DNA of 64,000 nt, taken from assembly GCA_019240475.1 (NCBI GenBank), contig JAFAYI010000024.1:1-64000 (forward strand), given 5' to 3'. Below are positions 54,528-63,749 of the stretch, one piece after another. This DNA is from Acidobacteriaceae bacterium (lineage in GTDB: Bacteria; Acidobacteriota; Terriglobia; Bryobacterales; Bryobacteraceae). Position 1 is the stretch's first letter, and each line of letters opens with the position of its first letter. Under the pieces are notes generated by a model. The model ran no database searches, was not told the DNA's origin, and was given only the letters and a program-made list of their open reading frames with translations. Both the position numbers and the translations under genes were made by a program.

Positions 54528-56036
54528 CTAGGCCATAAATTCGTCGAAACGCCCGCGCTCAATCGCGGCGGCCGTGCGTTCAATGTCGTAGGAAAGCGGC
54601 CGGTCTTCAATCAATTGCGGCGCCAGATCGCGAACGATGGAATGCGCGCGCTCGATCGGTTCCGACGAACGAAGCGGAGCGCGATACTCCAGTCCCTCGG
54701 CGGCCGCGAGCAGCTCAATCGCCAGCACGCGTTCGGCATTCGAAACGATCCCCCGCAGTTTCACCGCGGCAGTCATGCCCATAGAGACATGATCTTCCTT
54801 TGCGCCGGAGGTGGGTACGTTATCCACGCTGGCCGGATGCGCAAGAACCTTCGATTCGTTCAAAAGCGCCACGGCGCAGATCTGCGCGATCATGTAGCCC
54901 GAAGAAGTGCCGGGCCGCGAGCTCAAGAACGGCGGCAGGCCTTCGTTAACATCGGGATTGACCAGCCGGTCGATGCGCCGCTCGCCGATGCTCATCAAAT
55001 CTGTCAGCGCGATTGCAGCATAATCGAACGCGAGCGCCAGAGGCGCGCCGTGAAAATTGCCGCCACTCAGCACTTCGTTAGTCTCGGCAAACACTAGTGG
55101 GTTGTCGGTAGCCGAACCACTCTCCGTCTCGACCACGCCCCGAACGTGCTGCAGAGCCGAGCGCGCCGCGCCATGCACTTGCGGCATGCAGCGCAGGCAA
55201 TATGCGTCCTGAACACGCGGATCGCCGGTCAGGTGCGAACGGCGAATCTCGCTGTTGTCCAACAGCGCCCGCAGGTGTTCGGCTGCCGCGAGCTGGCCGG
55301 CGTGCGGTCTCGCGCGATGAATGCGCTCGTCGAAAGCCACCGGAGTGCCTCGCAACGCTTCTAGGCTCATGGCCCCCGCAAGATCGGCGAGCGCCACCAC
55401 TCGCAACCCCCGGTGCAGCGCAAGACCGCCAACCGCGCCCATCGCCTGGGTGCCATTAAGAAGCGCCAGTCCTTCTTTGGCCGCCAGCCGTAGCGGGGAA
55501 AGCCCTGCTGCGCGCAACGCCTCCGCGCCCGGCATGCGCCGGCCTCTGTGGAAAGACTCGCCTTCGCCGATCAGCGATAGCGCCAGATGCGCCAGCGGGG
55601 CCAGGTCGCCGCTCGCCCCCACTGAGCCTTTCTCCGGAATCACCGGATGCACGCCGCGGTTCAGCATGGCGATCAGAGCCTCCACAAGCTCCACCCGGCA
55701 GCCGCTGTTTCCGTGGGCCAGCACATTGGCGCGCAGCAGCATCATGGCTCGCGTTTCCGCCTCGGGAAGCGGATCGCCAACGCCGCAGGAATGGCTCCGC
55801 ACCAAATTCAACTGCAGCAGTTCCAGCTCCGCGGCCGGAATATGCACATCCGATAGCTTGCCGAAACCGGTATTGACCCCGTAGACGACCTCGCCTCCGC
55901 GAATGACACGCTCGATAACGTCGCGCGATGGTCGTATGTTTTCCCGAGCGGCGGCTGACAAGGCCACCGTGACATCTCCCTTGGCGGCGGCCGCTATCTG
56001 TTCAAGCGTCAGCGGCTGCCCTGAAATCTCCAACAT
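54528..56036 (-). CDS. hutH: Histidine ammonia-lyase
   Basis: First enzyme of histidine degradation, giving urocanate and ammonia. The 502-residue protein contains [15 protein letters not shown]; Ala141-Ser142-Gly143 cyclise to the MIO electrophile. [12 protein letters not shown] and [15 protein letters not shown] are also typical. It starts five bases after the ribA stop and is followed by hutU, hutI and hutF. Confidence 0.97.
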   Translation of the reverse strand: MLEISGQPLTLEQIAAAAKGDVTVALSAAARENIRPSRDVIERVIRGGEVVYGVNTGFGKLSDVHIPAAELELLQLNLVRSHSCGVGDPLPEAETRAMMLLRANVLAHGNSGCRVELVEALIAMLNRGVHPVIPEKGSVGASGDLAPLAHLALSLIGEGESFHRGRRMPGAEALRAAGLSPLRLAAKEGLALLNGTQAMGAVGGLALHRGLRVVALADLAGAMSLEALRGTPVAFDERIHRARPHAGQLAAAEHLRALLDNSEIRRSHLTGDPRVQDAYCLRCMPQVHGAARSALQHVRGVVETESGSATDNPLVFAETNEVLSGGNFHGAPLALAFDYAAIALTDLMSIGERRIDRLVNPDVNEGLPPFLSSRPGTSSGYMIAQICAVALLNESKVLAHPASVDNVPTSGAKEDHVSMGMTAAVKLRGIVSNAERVLAIELLAAAEGLEYRAPLRSSEPIERAHSIVRDLAPQLIEDRPLSYDIERTAAAIERGRFDEFMA

Positions 56037-56041
56037 GCGGC

Positions 56042-56644
56042 TTAGAGTATGTGCCCGAGCTTCTCGCGCTTGGTGCGCAGATACTCGGCCGTGGTCGCAA
56101 GAGGCGGCACTACAATCGGCGCTCGCTCGATCACTCGAATCCCGGCGCTCTCAAGCGCGGCGACTTTCGCTGGGTTGTTGGAAAGCAGCCGAACCGCGCT
56201 CACGCCGAAGTATCGCAGAATGGCCGCGGGCAGCGCGTAGTCGCGCAGGTCCGCGTCAAAGCCCAGGCGCTCGTTCGCTTCTACCGTGTCCAGGCCATGG
56301 TCCTGAAGCTCGTAGGCTCTCAGCTTATTCAGCAACCCGATGCCTCTTCCTTCCTGGTTCTCATAAATCAGCAATCCTTGCCCTTCGGCCACTATCTGGT
56401 CCAGCGCCAGTTCGAGCTGCGCGCGGCAGTCGCAGCGCAAGCTGTGAAACACGTCTCCCGTCAGGCATTGAGAATGGACGCGGACCAGAGGCGGCTCGGA
56501 CCCGGGAGAAAGGACGCCCACCTTCAACGCCACGGCCTCTTCGGTTTCCGTAGCGCGAACCGCGTTGAAGCCATAAATGCGAAATTGCCCGAACCTGCTC
56601 GGAAAATCGGCTTCGGCAATCTTATTGAACGTGAAATCGGGCAA
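56042..56644 (-). CDS. ribA: GTP cyclohydrolase II
   Basis: Opens GTP to the first riboflavin precursor and releases formate and pyrophosphate. The 200-residue stand-alone form has the zinc set Cys60, Cys71 and Cys73 (VHSQCLTGDVFHSLRCDC), LIYENQEGRGIGLLNKLRAY and LLSNNPAKVAALE. It is the first gene of the run leading into hutH, which is an unusual place for riboflavin synthesis. No FMN riboswitch is visible in the 95 bases upstream. Confidence 0.94.
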   Translation of the reverse strand: MPDFTFNKIAEADFPSRFGQFRIYGFNAVRATETEEAVALKVGVLSPGSEPPLVRVHSQCLTGDVFHSLRCDCRAQLELALDQIVAEGQGLLIYENQEGRGIGLLNKLRAYELQDHGLDTVEANERLGFDADLRDYALPAAILRYFGVSAVRLLSNNPAKVAALESAGIRVIERAPIVVPPLATTAEYLRTKREKLGHIL

Positions 56645-56670
56645 AGCTGTCCTAACGAAACTGGCGCGGG

Positions 56671-56700
56671 TTGGAGCCCAAGGCTTGCCACTATTATAGA
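56671..56700 (+). promoter_or_regulatory. Possible sigma-70-like promoter for the LytS-type kinase
   Basis: TTGGAG (56671-56676) and TATAGA (56695-56700), spaced 18 bases, precede ATG 56740 by about 40 bases. The agreement with consensus is moderate, and no experimental signal is available. Confidence 0.25.
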
Positions 56701-56739
56701 AGCCGTAGAGATTGCAAGACTTTCCACGCTTCGACCCCG

Positions 56740-58119
56740 ATGCTGAATCTCGATCAATTGGCGGCGCTTCTCATCAAGGTCGCAGTCTCGGCCAGCATCG
56801 CCAGTATCCTCATGCGCTTCGGCAGCATGCAGAAGATTCTGCTGCGCGACGACCGCACCGTGCGAGACCGCCTGGACCTCGCTTTAATCTTCTCGTGCTT
56901 ATATGGCGCAAGCGCGGGAGTACGCGTCTTGACTCATGGCCAGTATCCCGCGATCGATCTCGCGCTCGAAGGCGCGCTCATCGCCGGTATGCTGGGCGGC
57001 TACGTCAGCGGCCTGATTACCGGCATCTGCGTCTCCATTCCCGACATGTTCGCCGGCAATTGGATGTCCATGCCGCTCTACTCCGCCGCGGGCCTGCTGG
57101 GCGGCCTCATGCACGACCTCGCGCCTCAGCGCGATGACATATGGTATTTTTCGGCCTTTGTCGATCTGAATCTTTGGCGCGTTTTCCGGCAATTGCTGCG
57201 CCTGAACCGCGCCGCCATACAGCGCAGAGTCGTCGAGCGCGCCGCCTTCAACCTCGCCTGCAATGCAATCGTGATCGTGGCGGAGATGCTGCGCTGGGGA
57301 GTCTATTTCACTTTCTCGGTGCATCGGACTTTTTTCCTTTTCGCTCACAAACCTCCCGTCAACAATTGGACGCTTGCAGCCTCTGCCGCCACCACCCTGT
57401 TCGCGGTATCTCTCCCGTTGCGCGTCTGGAGCAGCTTCCGCGCCGAGCGGCAGCTCGAGGCGCAACGCGCCCGCCTGATCGAAGCACGCCTCGCGGCTCT
57501 TACCAACCAGATCAATCCTCACTTTCTGTTCAACACCCTTAACTCCGTTTCCACTCTCATCCGGATCGATCCCGAGCGCGCCCGCGGCATGATTTACAAG
57601 CTCTCGAACATCCTGCGGCGCCTGCTGAGGAAAACGGAAAACTTCGCGCCCCTGCGCGAAGAGATCTCCTTCATCGACGACTACCTCGCCATCGAAATAG
57701 TTCGCTTCGGAGAGAAGCTCCGCTTCCTAAAAAACGTCGACGAGAACACGCTCGATCGCCTGGTGCCCAGCATGATTCTTCAGCCCATCGTCGAAAACTC
57801 CATCAAGCATGGGCTGGCCAGTAAAGTGGAGGGTGGCATGATTGAGCTGCGCGCCTGGATGGAAAACGCGCGCCTCCACATCTCGATCTCAGACGACGGC
57901 GTAGGCATTCAGGAAGACAAGCTCGGCAACTTATTCGAGCAAGGAATCGGCGTCAGCAATGTCCGCGAGCGTCTGCGCGTGCTCTTCGGCGCCGGCTACC
58001 GCATGCTGATTGAAAGCAAGCCCGGCGAAGGTACGCGAACTCTCATCGAAATACCGGAGTTAGAAAACTTCGGCGCCCGCCGCGAGATCGAAAGCGGGAC
58101 CCTGGCCGGCCGCGCTTAG
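56740..58119 (+). CDS. LytS-family sensor histidine kinase, orphan
   Basis: A 459-residue membrane kinase. Several hydrophobic segments (about 5-220) with LYGASAGVRVLTHG and GYVSGLITGICVSIPDMFAG resemble the 5TM-5TMR_LYT sensor of LytS. The kinase part has QINPHFLFNTLNSVSTLIRID with the phosphorylated His, PSMILQPIVENSIKHGL (N box) and ISDDGVGI (G box). No LytR-type response regulator is adjacent. The start at 56740 excludes a leader containing unrelated residues. Its end overlaps the convergent TIM-barrel gene by four bases. Confidence 0.9.
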   Translation: MLNLDQLAALLIKVAVSASIASILMRFGSMQKILLRDDRTVRDRLDLALIFSCLYGASAGVRVLTHGQYPAIDLALEGALIAGMLGGYVSGLITGICVSIPDMFAGNWMSMPLYSAAGLLGGLMHDLAPQRDDIWYFSAFVDLNLWRVFRQLLRLNRAAIQRRVVERAAFNLACNAIVIVAEMLRWGVYFTFSVHRTFFLFAHKPPVNNWTLAASAATTLFAVSLPLRVWSSFRAERQLEAQRARLIEARLAALTNQINPHFLFNTLNSVSTLIRIDPERARGMIYKLSNILRRLLRKTENFAPLREEISFIDDYLAIEIVRFGEKLRFLKNVDENTLDRLVPSMILQPIVENSIKHGLASKVEGGMIELRAWMENARLHISISDDGVGIQEDKLGNLFEQGIGVSNVRERLRVLFGAGYRMLIESKPGEGTRTLIEIPELENFGARREIESGTLAGRA

Positions 58120-58973
58120 GCGCCGTACTTCGCTGCTTGAATGCCCGCCAGCACGCCCCGCATATAGGAAAAGCTTTTCTCCATCCCGGGTAGCGGATTG
58201 TTTTCCTCGACCTCGTATTCGAGGTTGACGCACCCGCCGTATTTCATCTTGATCAACTGCAAAAAGATTCGGGGAAACGGCAGTTTGCCCTCCCCTACGG
58301 CCACCTGGCTCTCCTTCACGCTCGGCTGCGCGAGATCCTTGACATGCATGTCGAGCAATCGCGGGCCCGCATCGGCGATCGATTCGACGACGTCCACCCC
58401 CGTCCGAGCCGTATGGCCGATATCGATGCACAGACCGCATCGCGGGTCCATGTTCTTTACGATTTTCAGGACGCTCTGAGGCGTGGGAAAATTCTTGTCC
58501 TCCGGGCCGTGGTTGTGAACGGCTATCTTGATGTTGTACTCCTTGACAAAAGCTTCCAGCTTGGGAAGCGTCACGGCTGTCGGCGCGCACACGATCAGAG
58601 GGAAGCCGGCGCGCTTTGCATATTCGAACTTGCCGCGGATGTCAGCCTCGTCGTCCTTTTGGAAACTGACGTTGCCGCAGCCGACCAGAACGATGCCCGC
58701 GTCGGCAAATTCCTTCTTGGCGGCATCGATCTGCTCCGGAGTGCTATCGAGCGCCAAGTGGAAGTCTTTCACGTTCAGGTACGGCGTCCCCAGTTGCTTG
58801 GTCATCTCGATCGCCTTCTCGCGCGAGAATTTCCGGAATGAATAAGACGCGACGCCGAGCTTAAAATCGGCCCCCGCTATGTGATACTGTTGCGCGCTGG
58901 CCGAACGCCCCCCCGCCGATACGGCAATCGCGGCGCCGGCGCCTTCCATCCATCTACGCCTTGTTATCGGCAT
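58116..58973 (-). CDS. Secreted sugar phosphate isomerase/epimerase-like TIM-barrel protein
   Basis: A 285-residue protein of the xylose isomerase-like TIM-barrel superfamily. The Tat-like signal TRRRWMEGAGAAIAVSAGG (4-22) is followed by FKLGVASYSFRKF, and metal-site residues lie in VHNHGPED, CIDIGHTAR and VNLEYEVE. Such exported proteins often occur with Gfo/Idh/MocA oxidoreductases; one is at 20826. ATG 58973 forms TGATG with the upstream ABC gene stop. Confidence 0.85.
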   Translation of the reverse strand: MPITRRRWMEGAGAAIAVSAGGRSASAQQYHIAGADFKLGVASYSFRKFSREKAIEMTKQLGTPYLNVKDFHLALDSTPEQIDAAKKEFADAGIVLVGCGNVSFQKDDEADIRGKFEYAKRAGFPLIVCAPTAVTLPKLEAFVKEYNIKIAVHNHGPEDKNFPTPQSVLKIVKNMDPRCGLCIDIGHTARTGVDVVESIADAGPRLLDMHVKDLAQPSVKESQVAVGEGKLPFPRIFLQLIKMKYGGCVNLEYEVEENNPLPGMEKSFSYMRGVLAGIQAAKYGA

Positions 58974-60715
58974 CAGATTGCCTCCAGTTCTTCTTCGAGC
59001 AGTTGTTTTTGATACAAGTCGGCGTAATAGCCGCCTCGCTGACGCAATTCTTGATGTGTCCCGATCTCCACAATTTCGCCCTTACTCAGCACTACAATGC
59101 GGTCGGCGTTCTGAATGGTCGAGACGCGGTGCGAGATCAGCACCGTCGTCCTATTGCGCATCACGTCCGCCAGCCCCTGCAGGATCTTCTCCTCCGTCAC
59201 GGTATCCACGCTCGATAGTGCGTCGTCCAGAATCAGAATTCGAGGATTGCGTAGAATCGCCCGCGCGATCGCGGTCCGTTGCTTCTGGCCGCCCGAAAGC
59301 GTAAGCCCGCGCTCTCCGATGATGGTCTCGAGTCCCGCCGGAAAGGTCTCGATGTCGTTAGCGAGTCCGGCAATCTGAGCCGCCCATAGAATCTGCTCGG
59401 TCGTCGCATCCGGCACGCCCCAAGCGATATTCTCGGCCAGCGTCGCGCTAAATAGGAACGTCTCTTGCGGCACGAAGCCGATCTCTTGCCGCAGCGCTTC
59501 CGGATCGAAACGACGCGCATCCATGCCGCCGATCTCCAGTACCCCTTCGGAGGGATCGAAGAGCCTCGGGATCAGGCTCACCAGCGTTGTCTTTCCGCTT
59601 CCCGTATGACCGGCGATTGCCACCGTTTCACCGGCGCCGATCGTCAAATTGATATCGGAGAGAACCGAGCGCTCCCCTTCGAAATTCATCGTCACACCTC
59701 GAAACCGGATCTCCGCATCGTTCCCGTTCAACGGCGCCGGCGCCCCGGGCGCTGCAATCGAGGGCTTCTCATGCAGCATTTCGTTAATGCGGTTCAGCGA
59801 AGCCGTTCCGCGCTGCATCAGGTTCACCACCCATCCCACCGCGATCATCGGCCAGATGAGCATACCCATGTAGGTGTTGAACATCACGAAACTTCCGAGA
59901 GTCAGCCGCCCTTCCAGCAGTTGGCGTCCCCCCGCCCAAAGCACCAGCAGAAATACCAGTCCGATCAGGCCCTGCAGCAGTGGCATGAACATGCCCTGAA
60001 TGCGCGCCAACCCGATGTTTTCGCGTATATACTCGCGGTTCAAGCCCTCGAATTCCGCCACCTCCGCGCTCTCTTGCGCATACGCTCTCACCACTCGCAC
60101 GCCCGCCAGGTTTTCCTGAACCTTGCTGCTGATATCGGAAAACATCTTCTGAATATGCTCGAAGCGCGTGTGAATACGGCGTCCGAACACAACCACCGCA
60201 AGCGACACCAGCGGCGCCGGGCTCAGCGCGACGAGAGTCAACTGCCAATCCGTGCGCGCCATCACGGCGATCGAAATCAAGAGCATCAGAATCGTATCGC
60301 TCCAATACATGACGCCCGGCCCCAGCATCATGCGAACGGCGTTCAGATCGTTGGTGCTGCGCGCCATGATGTCTCCCGTTCGATAACGCGCGTAGAAGCT
60401 TTGCGAAAGCTTTACCAGATGAGCGAACAGATCGTTGCGCAGATCGTATTCGATATCGCGAGAAATGCCGATAATCACAACGCGCATCCAGAACTGGAAT
60501 ATGCCCTTCACCAGCGAAAGTCCAACCAGCAGCCCGGCCAGCTGCAGCAGGATGCGCAACTGGAATCCATGGATCAGCGAATCCACGCCATACTTGATGG
60601 CGATCGGCTGCGCGGCCGCAAGCAGGTCTTTCAACAGAAGGGCGCCAATGCCCAGCGAAAGACCGCGCTTATACCGCTTGACATAAGGCCAAAGAGTGGA
60701 AAGGGAGCGCAGCAT
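58973..60715 (-). CDS. ABC exporter, fused membrane and ATPase domains (MsbA/MdlB-like)
   Basis: A 580-residue half-transporter: a six-segment ABC membrane domain (about 15-300) with the EAA-type coupling region, and an ATPase domain with Walker A GHTGSGKTTL, signature LSGGQKQRTAIARAI, Walker B ILILDDALSSVD and H-loop SHRVST. ATG 60715 is preferred to a TTG eight codons earlier. The cargo is unknown; lipid or lipid A flipping is possible since lpxC is close upstream. Confidence 0.92.
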   Translation of the reverse strand: MLRSLSTLWPYVKRYKRGLSLGIGALLLKDLLAAAQPIAIKYGVDSLIHGFQLRILLQLAGLLVGLSLVKGIFQFWMRVVIIGISRDIEYDLRNDLFAHLVKLSQSFYARYRTGDIMARSTNDLNAVRMMLGPGVMYWSDTILMLLISIAVMARTDWQLTLVALSPAPLVSLAVVVFGRRIHTRFEHIQKMFSDISSKVQENLAGVRVVRAYAQESAEVAEFEGLNREYIRENIGLARIQGMFMPLLQGLIGLVFLLVLWAGGRQLLEGRLTLGSFVMFNTYMGMLIWPMIAVGWVVNLMQRGTASLNRINEMLHEKPSIAAPGAPAPLNGNDAEIRFRGVTMNFEGERSVLSDINLTIGAGETVAIAGHTGSGKTTLVSLIPRLFDPSEGVLEIGGMDARRFDPEALRQEIGFVPQETFLFSATLAENIAWGVPDATTEQILWAAQIAGLANDIETFPAGLETIIGERGLTLSGGQKQRTAIARAILRNPRILILDDALSSVDTVTEEKILQGLADVMRNRTTVLISHRVSTIQNADRIVVLSKGEIVEIGTHQELRQRGGYYADLYQKQLLEEELEAI

Positions 60716-60757
60716 ACCCTGGCTTCCAATTAATACCAACTCAGCACGCGCGGCCGG

Positions 60758-61321
60758 TCACATTCCCGCCCACGTGGCGACTGTCTTCATCCACTCGATC
60801 AAAAATGTCTTCTGGCCGTTGCGCGATTTCCACCAGCCGCCGGGCGTGAAATAAGGGTCGGGCGCCGGCACAACATCCACCTGCAGTCCTGGATTTTCAT
60901 GCCGGACCAGTCCCGCGGCGCGCCGCGTGTGAAAATTACTGGTCACCAATAAAATCTTGCGGATGCCGCGCGCGCGCAGGTATGCGCCGATCAACGTCGC
61001 CTCCGAGCGCGTGGAATCGGAATCGTTCGGCAGCGGCTCGAAAAGCGAATTGGGAAAGCCTTGTCGCCGGGCATACTCGATCGTCGAATCCGACTCGTGG
61101 CCCAACAGGCTCTTCGGCCCGCTGACCAGTACGTACGGCGCATATCCTGCCCGCGCAAGTTCCGCTGCTTTCAGGATGCGATTCCCCGAATCGTCGCCTC
61201 CCAAAACCACGATGACCTCAGCTTTGCGAGGCCCGTCGTTCTCCTCCAGCGCGCTTCCCAGCGCTGTCCAGATAAAGGTCCGAAGGAGCCAAAGCGCTCC
61301 GGCCAGCGCGCCCGCCGCCAA
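60758..61321 (-). CDS. YdcF/DUF218-family membrane protein
   Basis: A 187-residue protein. One N-terminal membrane segment is followed by a DUF218 domain: AEVIVVLGGDDSGNRILKAAELARAGYAPYVLVSG, STRSEATLIGAYLRARGIRKILLVTSNFHTRRA. Relatives (SanA, ElyC, YdcF) act in envelope and peptidoglycan-precursor processes. The first start available is TTG 61321; a CTG at 61378 would restore a more basic N-terminus and a complete membrane segment, so the true start is unclear. Confidence 0.8.
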   Translation of the reverse strand: MAAGALAGALWLLRTFIWTALGSALEENDGPRKAEVIVVLGGDDSGNRILKAAELARAGYAPYVLVSGPKSLLGHESDSTIEYARRQGFPNSLFEPLPNDSDSTRSEATLIGAYLRARGIRKILLVTSNFHTRRAAGLVRHENPGLQVDVVPAPDPYFTPGGWWKSRNGQKTFLIEWMKTVATWAGM

Positions 61322-61381
61322 CAGCAGGATCAGACAGCCGCGCCATTTCCGCGGCTTGAACCGGCCCTCTTGCTCCAGCCG

Positions 61382-61975
61382 CTAGTCCTCGTCCGGCGTC
61401 TTAGATTCGGGACTGCGCGTATCGAGCCGACCGACCGTCTTCAACCTCTGGTACATGCGCTCTATCTCGTCTTCTTCGTCGCTGCTCACCATCCGCACGG
61501 GCTGTTCCGCCGGCGGATTCTCGCCTCGCGCTTGCGCCACCGCGGCCCAAGCCCAATAATCGCGGTGAGAAACCCCGTCGAAGGTAGCCATGTAAGAGTT
61601 CTTACGAAGGTGCCACATCAATTTTTCGATTCGCTCCGGCTCGCCGGGATAAATCATGACCTTATGGCGGGAATTCGTCAGCTTTATATTCAAAATCAGC
61701 GGAGAAACGAACCGGCTATGATTGATTTCCCGCACCTCTCGCCAAGCGATAGCCCGCTCGCCGATGTTGAACTGGGTCTCTCCCAGGCGGATCGGGGGCC
61801 TTTTCCACAGCCAGAAAAGCAGGCCCGAAGTCATGGCGCACAGCGCGCCGGGAATAAAGGCAAGCGGCGCCCTCAACCCGCATAGCGCGCAAATCAGAGC
61901 ACCGGCCAGGGCGGCCCACCCTATTCGAGGGTACAGTCGCGACGGCAGATAGATCTCCACCCAGGTCGGCTCCAT
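61382..61975 (-). CDS. Membrane protein with PH-like domain, unknown
   Basis: A 197-residue protein with two N-terminal membrane segments (about 18-58) and then a soluble domain, KRPPIRLGETQFNIGERAIAWREVREINHSRFVSPLILNIKL, that looks like a bacterial PH-like fold. The tail is acidic (SSDEEDEIERMYQRL). Function is unknown. It lies between lpxC and the YdcF gene on the same strand. Confidence 0.7.
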   Translation of the reverse strand: MEPTWVEIYLPSRLYPRIGWAALAGALICALCGLRAPLAFIPGALCAMTSGLLFWLWKRPPIRLGETQFNIGERAIAWREVREINHSRFVSPLILNIKLTNSRHKVMIYPGEPERIEKLMWHLRKNSYMATFDGVSHRDYWAWAAVAQARGENPPAEQPVRMVSSDEEDEIERMYQRLKTVGRLDTRSPESKTPDED

Positions 61976-62070
61976 GTCTTCAGGCTACTCCCGGTCCCCA
62001 CCGCCGTCAATTGCGGTTTTTGTCCAGCGCCGATGCCTGCCGAAAATCGGTACTAGCCGGCCCTCCGGCC

Positions 62071-62973
62071 TCACACCCGGGCGTGCGCAGCCACTTGCCT
62101 TGACCTTCTCGCCGGAACATCCAGCGTCACGATCTCATATAAGGACGGGTCGGACATAAGCTGGTTTACGAGCGCCACATGCATGGCGTGTCCCGCCCGT
62201 TCCGCCACTACCCGTCCCATCAGCGGCCGCCCGATCAGCGCCAGGTCCCCGAGCAGATCCAGGGCTTTGTGCCGGCAACACTCATCCACAAATCGCAACC
62301 CTTCGGGATTCGCCACCCCCTCCCGCGTGAAACAAACCGCATTTTCCAAGCTTGCGCCCCGAATCAGCCCCATCTCGCGCATCTGGTCCAGTTCGTATTC
62401 GAACCCAAAAGTGCGAGCCGGCGCGATTTCCCGCGCATACACCTCGGGCGTCAGTTCCAGATCCAGGCACTGCTCTCCCACGAGTGGATGGTCGAAGAAA
62501 TTGTGGCAGCACAATTCAAAGCAATCGGCCGGCAAAATGGAAACTGTCTTTCCGGGCGCGCGCACGGTAACCGGCTTCACGATCCGCATGTAGCGCCTGG
62601 GCCGCCGCTGCTCCAATCGCCCCGCCTCGCGCAGCAGCTCGACGAAGGGCAGCCCGCTGCCATCCAGAATAGGCAACTCCAGGCTGTCCAGCTCAATAAA
62701 GGCGTTGTCGATCTGCATGCTGTAAAGCACGCTGAGCAGGTGCTCGGTGGTCGAAATGAAGATCCCCTTCGGGTGCATCAAGCTGGTCGCATAGCTGACC
62801 CGCTCCACATACTTCCAGCTTGCCGGAATCGCCGTGTTGTCCAGATCTGTCCGGATAAAAACAATTCCTGTCCCAGCCGGGGCAGGGGTAATGCGGAGGT
62901 GGACCGGCGCCCCATGGTGCAGCCCGACGCCCCGTACTTCGACCGGACGCCGGATGGTGGTTTCCGAATACAT
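62071..62973 (-). CDS. lpxC: UDP-3-O-acyl-N-acetylglucosamine deacetylase
   Basis: Committed step of lipid A synthesis, so the organism has an outer membrane with LPS. The 300-residue zinc enzyme has STTEHLLS with His78, CRHKALDLLGD with the other His and Asp ligands, and AGHAMH with the catalytic His. GVGLHHGAPVHLRI near the start is typical. No other lpx gene is next to it. Confidence 0.95.
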   Translation of the reverse strand: MYSETTIRRPVEVRGVGLHHGAPVHLRITPAPAGTGIVFIRTDLDNTAIPASWKYVERVSYATSLMHPKGIFISTTEHLLSVLYSMQIDNAFIELDSLELPILDGSGLPFVELLREAGRLEQRRPRRYMRIVKPVTVRAPGKTVSILPADCFELCCHNFFDHPLVGEQCLDLELTPEVYAREIAPARTFGFEYELDQMREMGLIRGASLENAVCFTREGVANPEGLRFVDECCRHKALDLLGDLALIGRPLMGRVVAERAGHAMHVALVNQLMSDPSLYEIVTLDVPARRSRQVAAHARV

Positions 62974-63196
62974 GCGGAACCCTCTAGCATATCAGCTTGA
63001 ACCGTGCGCCGCTTGTAATTCCCTGATTCGACTAGGGTTGGATTGCGCATAGCGTGGCTTTTATGCAACAGGAAAGACTGGGCCCGACCCGTTTCTGTTG
63101 TGACTTTGCCGCATCTCGCCTATCCCGTTCGCGAGCCGGGCATAACATCCGAACCGGCTTGTATTCCGCCTCGCACTTTGCTCCACTAGAAGAAAA

Positions 63197-63285
63197 GGCG
63201 TTGGAGTTCGCCTTAACCGCCCCGCCGCTCCCTCTGGGACCCGCTGGGAAGATGACTCCTACTCAAGCCGTACCGAGGAGGAGTC
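63197..63285 (+). promoter_or_regulatory. Fluoride riboswitch (crcB motif) controlling translation of crcB
   Basis: The crcB RNA pattern is clear. GGCG (63197-63200) pairs with CGCC (63209-63212) around loop TTGGAGTT. The loop's GGAGT (63203-63207) forms the pseudoknot with ACTCC (63255-63259) in GATGACTCCTAC. The same GACTCCT (63254-63260) is perfectly complementary to AGGAGTC (63279-63285), the ribosome binding site next to the GTG start. So fluoride binding should free the site and lack of fluoride should hide it. The remaining 223 bases upstream (62974-63196) hold no gene and form the divergent lpxC/crcB promoter region. Confidence 0.93.
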
Positions 63286-63672
63286 GTGTATAGATATGTT
63301 GCGGTTTTTCTGGGAGGCGGTTTGGGCGCCGCGCTCCGTTTCGCGGTTGCCACGTTCATGCTCCGCTTCTACTCCGGCCTGTTCCCCCTCGGCACCTTCA
63401 CCATCAACATCAGCGGCTCATTCGCGATAGGTCTCCTCATGACCTTATTCTTGAATCGCGAAGCCACCCATCCGGCCTGGCGCCTGTTCCTGATCGTCGG
63501 CGTCCTCGGCGGCTATACAACCTTTTCGAGCTTCGAATGGGAGACGTTTGTCGCCCTCCGCGGCGGCGGCTCGCTGGTCGCCGCGCTCAACGTGCTGCTC
63601 AGTGTCGCCCTGGGGTTTGTTGGGGTGGCCGCTGGAGCATGGCTTGCGGCCCGCTTCGGCTTGAATCGGTAA
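63286..63672 (+). CDS. crcB: Fluoride ion channel/exporter CrcB (Fluc)
   Basis: A 128-residue, four-segment membrane protein that forms antiparallel dimers with fluoride pores and lowers cytoplasmic fluoride. Family motifs are GGLGAALRF (N-terminal), GTFTINISGSFAIG (with the conserved Asn) and GYTTFSSFEWE. The GTG start at 63286 is set by the ribosome binding site of the riboswitch described above. A single crcB here suggests a homodimer. Confidence 0.95.
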   Translation: MYRYVAVFLGGGLGAALRFAVATFMLRFYSGLFPLGTFTINISGSFAIGLLMTLFLNREATHPAWRLFLIVGVLGGYTTFSSFEWETFVALRGGGSLVAALNVLLSVALGFVGVAAGAWLAARFGLNR

Positions 63673-63749
63673 GGACTGCTTCTCGCCATGCCGAATGCCC
63701 GCTGTGCTGAAATGAAGGTTCAAAAAGGTTTGCATAGGTTTACGAAGAG

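Noticed and set aside
56645..56739. FMN riboswitch upstream of ribA
   Set aside because: The expected conserved FMN aptamer segments are not present in these 95 bases.
59465..60733. A 422-residue plus-strand frame opposite the ABC exporter
   Set aside because: The minus strand has every ABC motif; the plus frame is rich in His, Gln and Arg, typical of antisense shadow translation.
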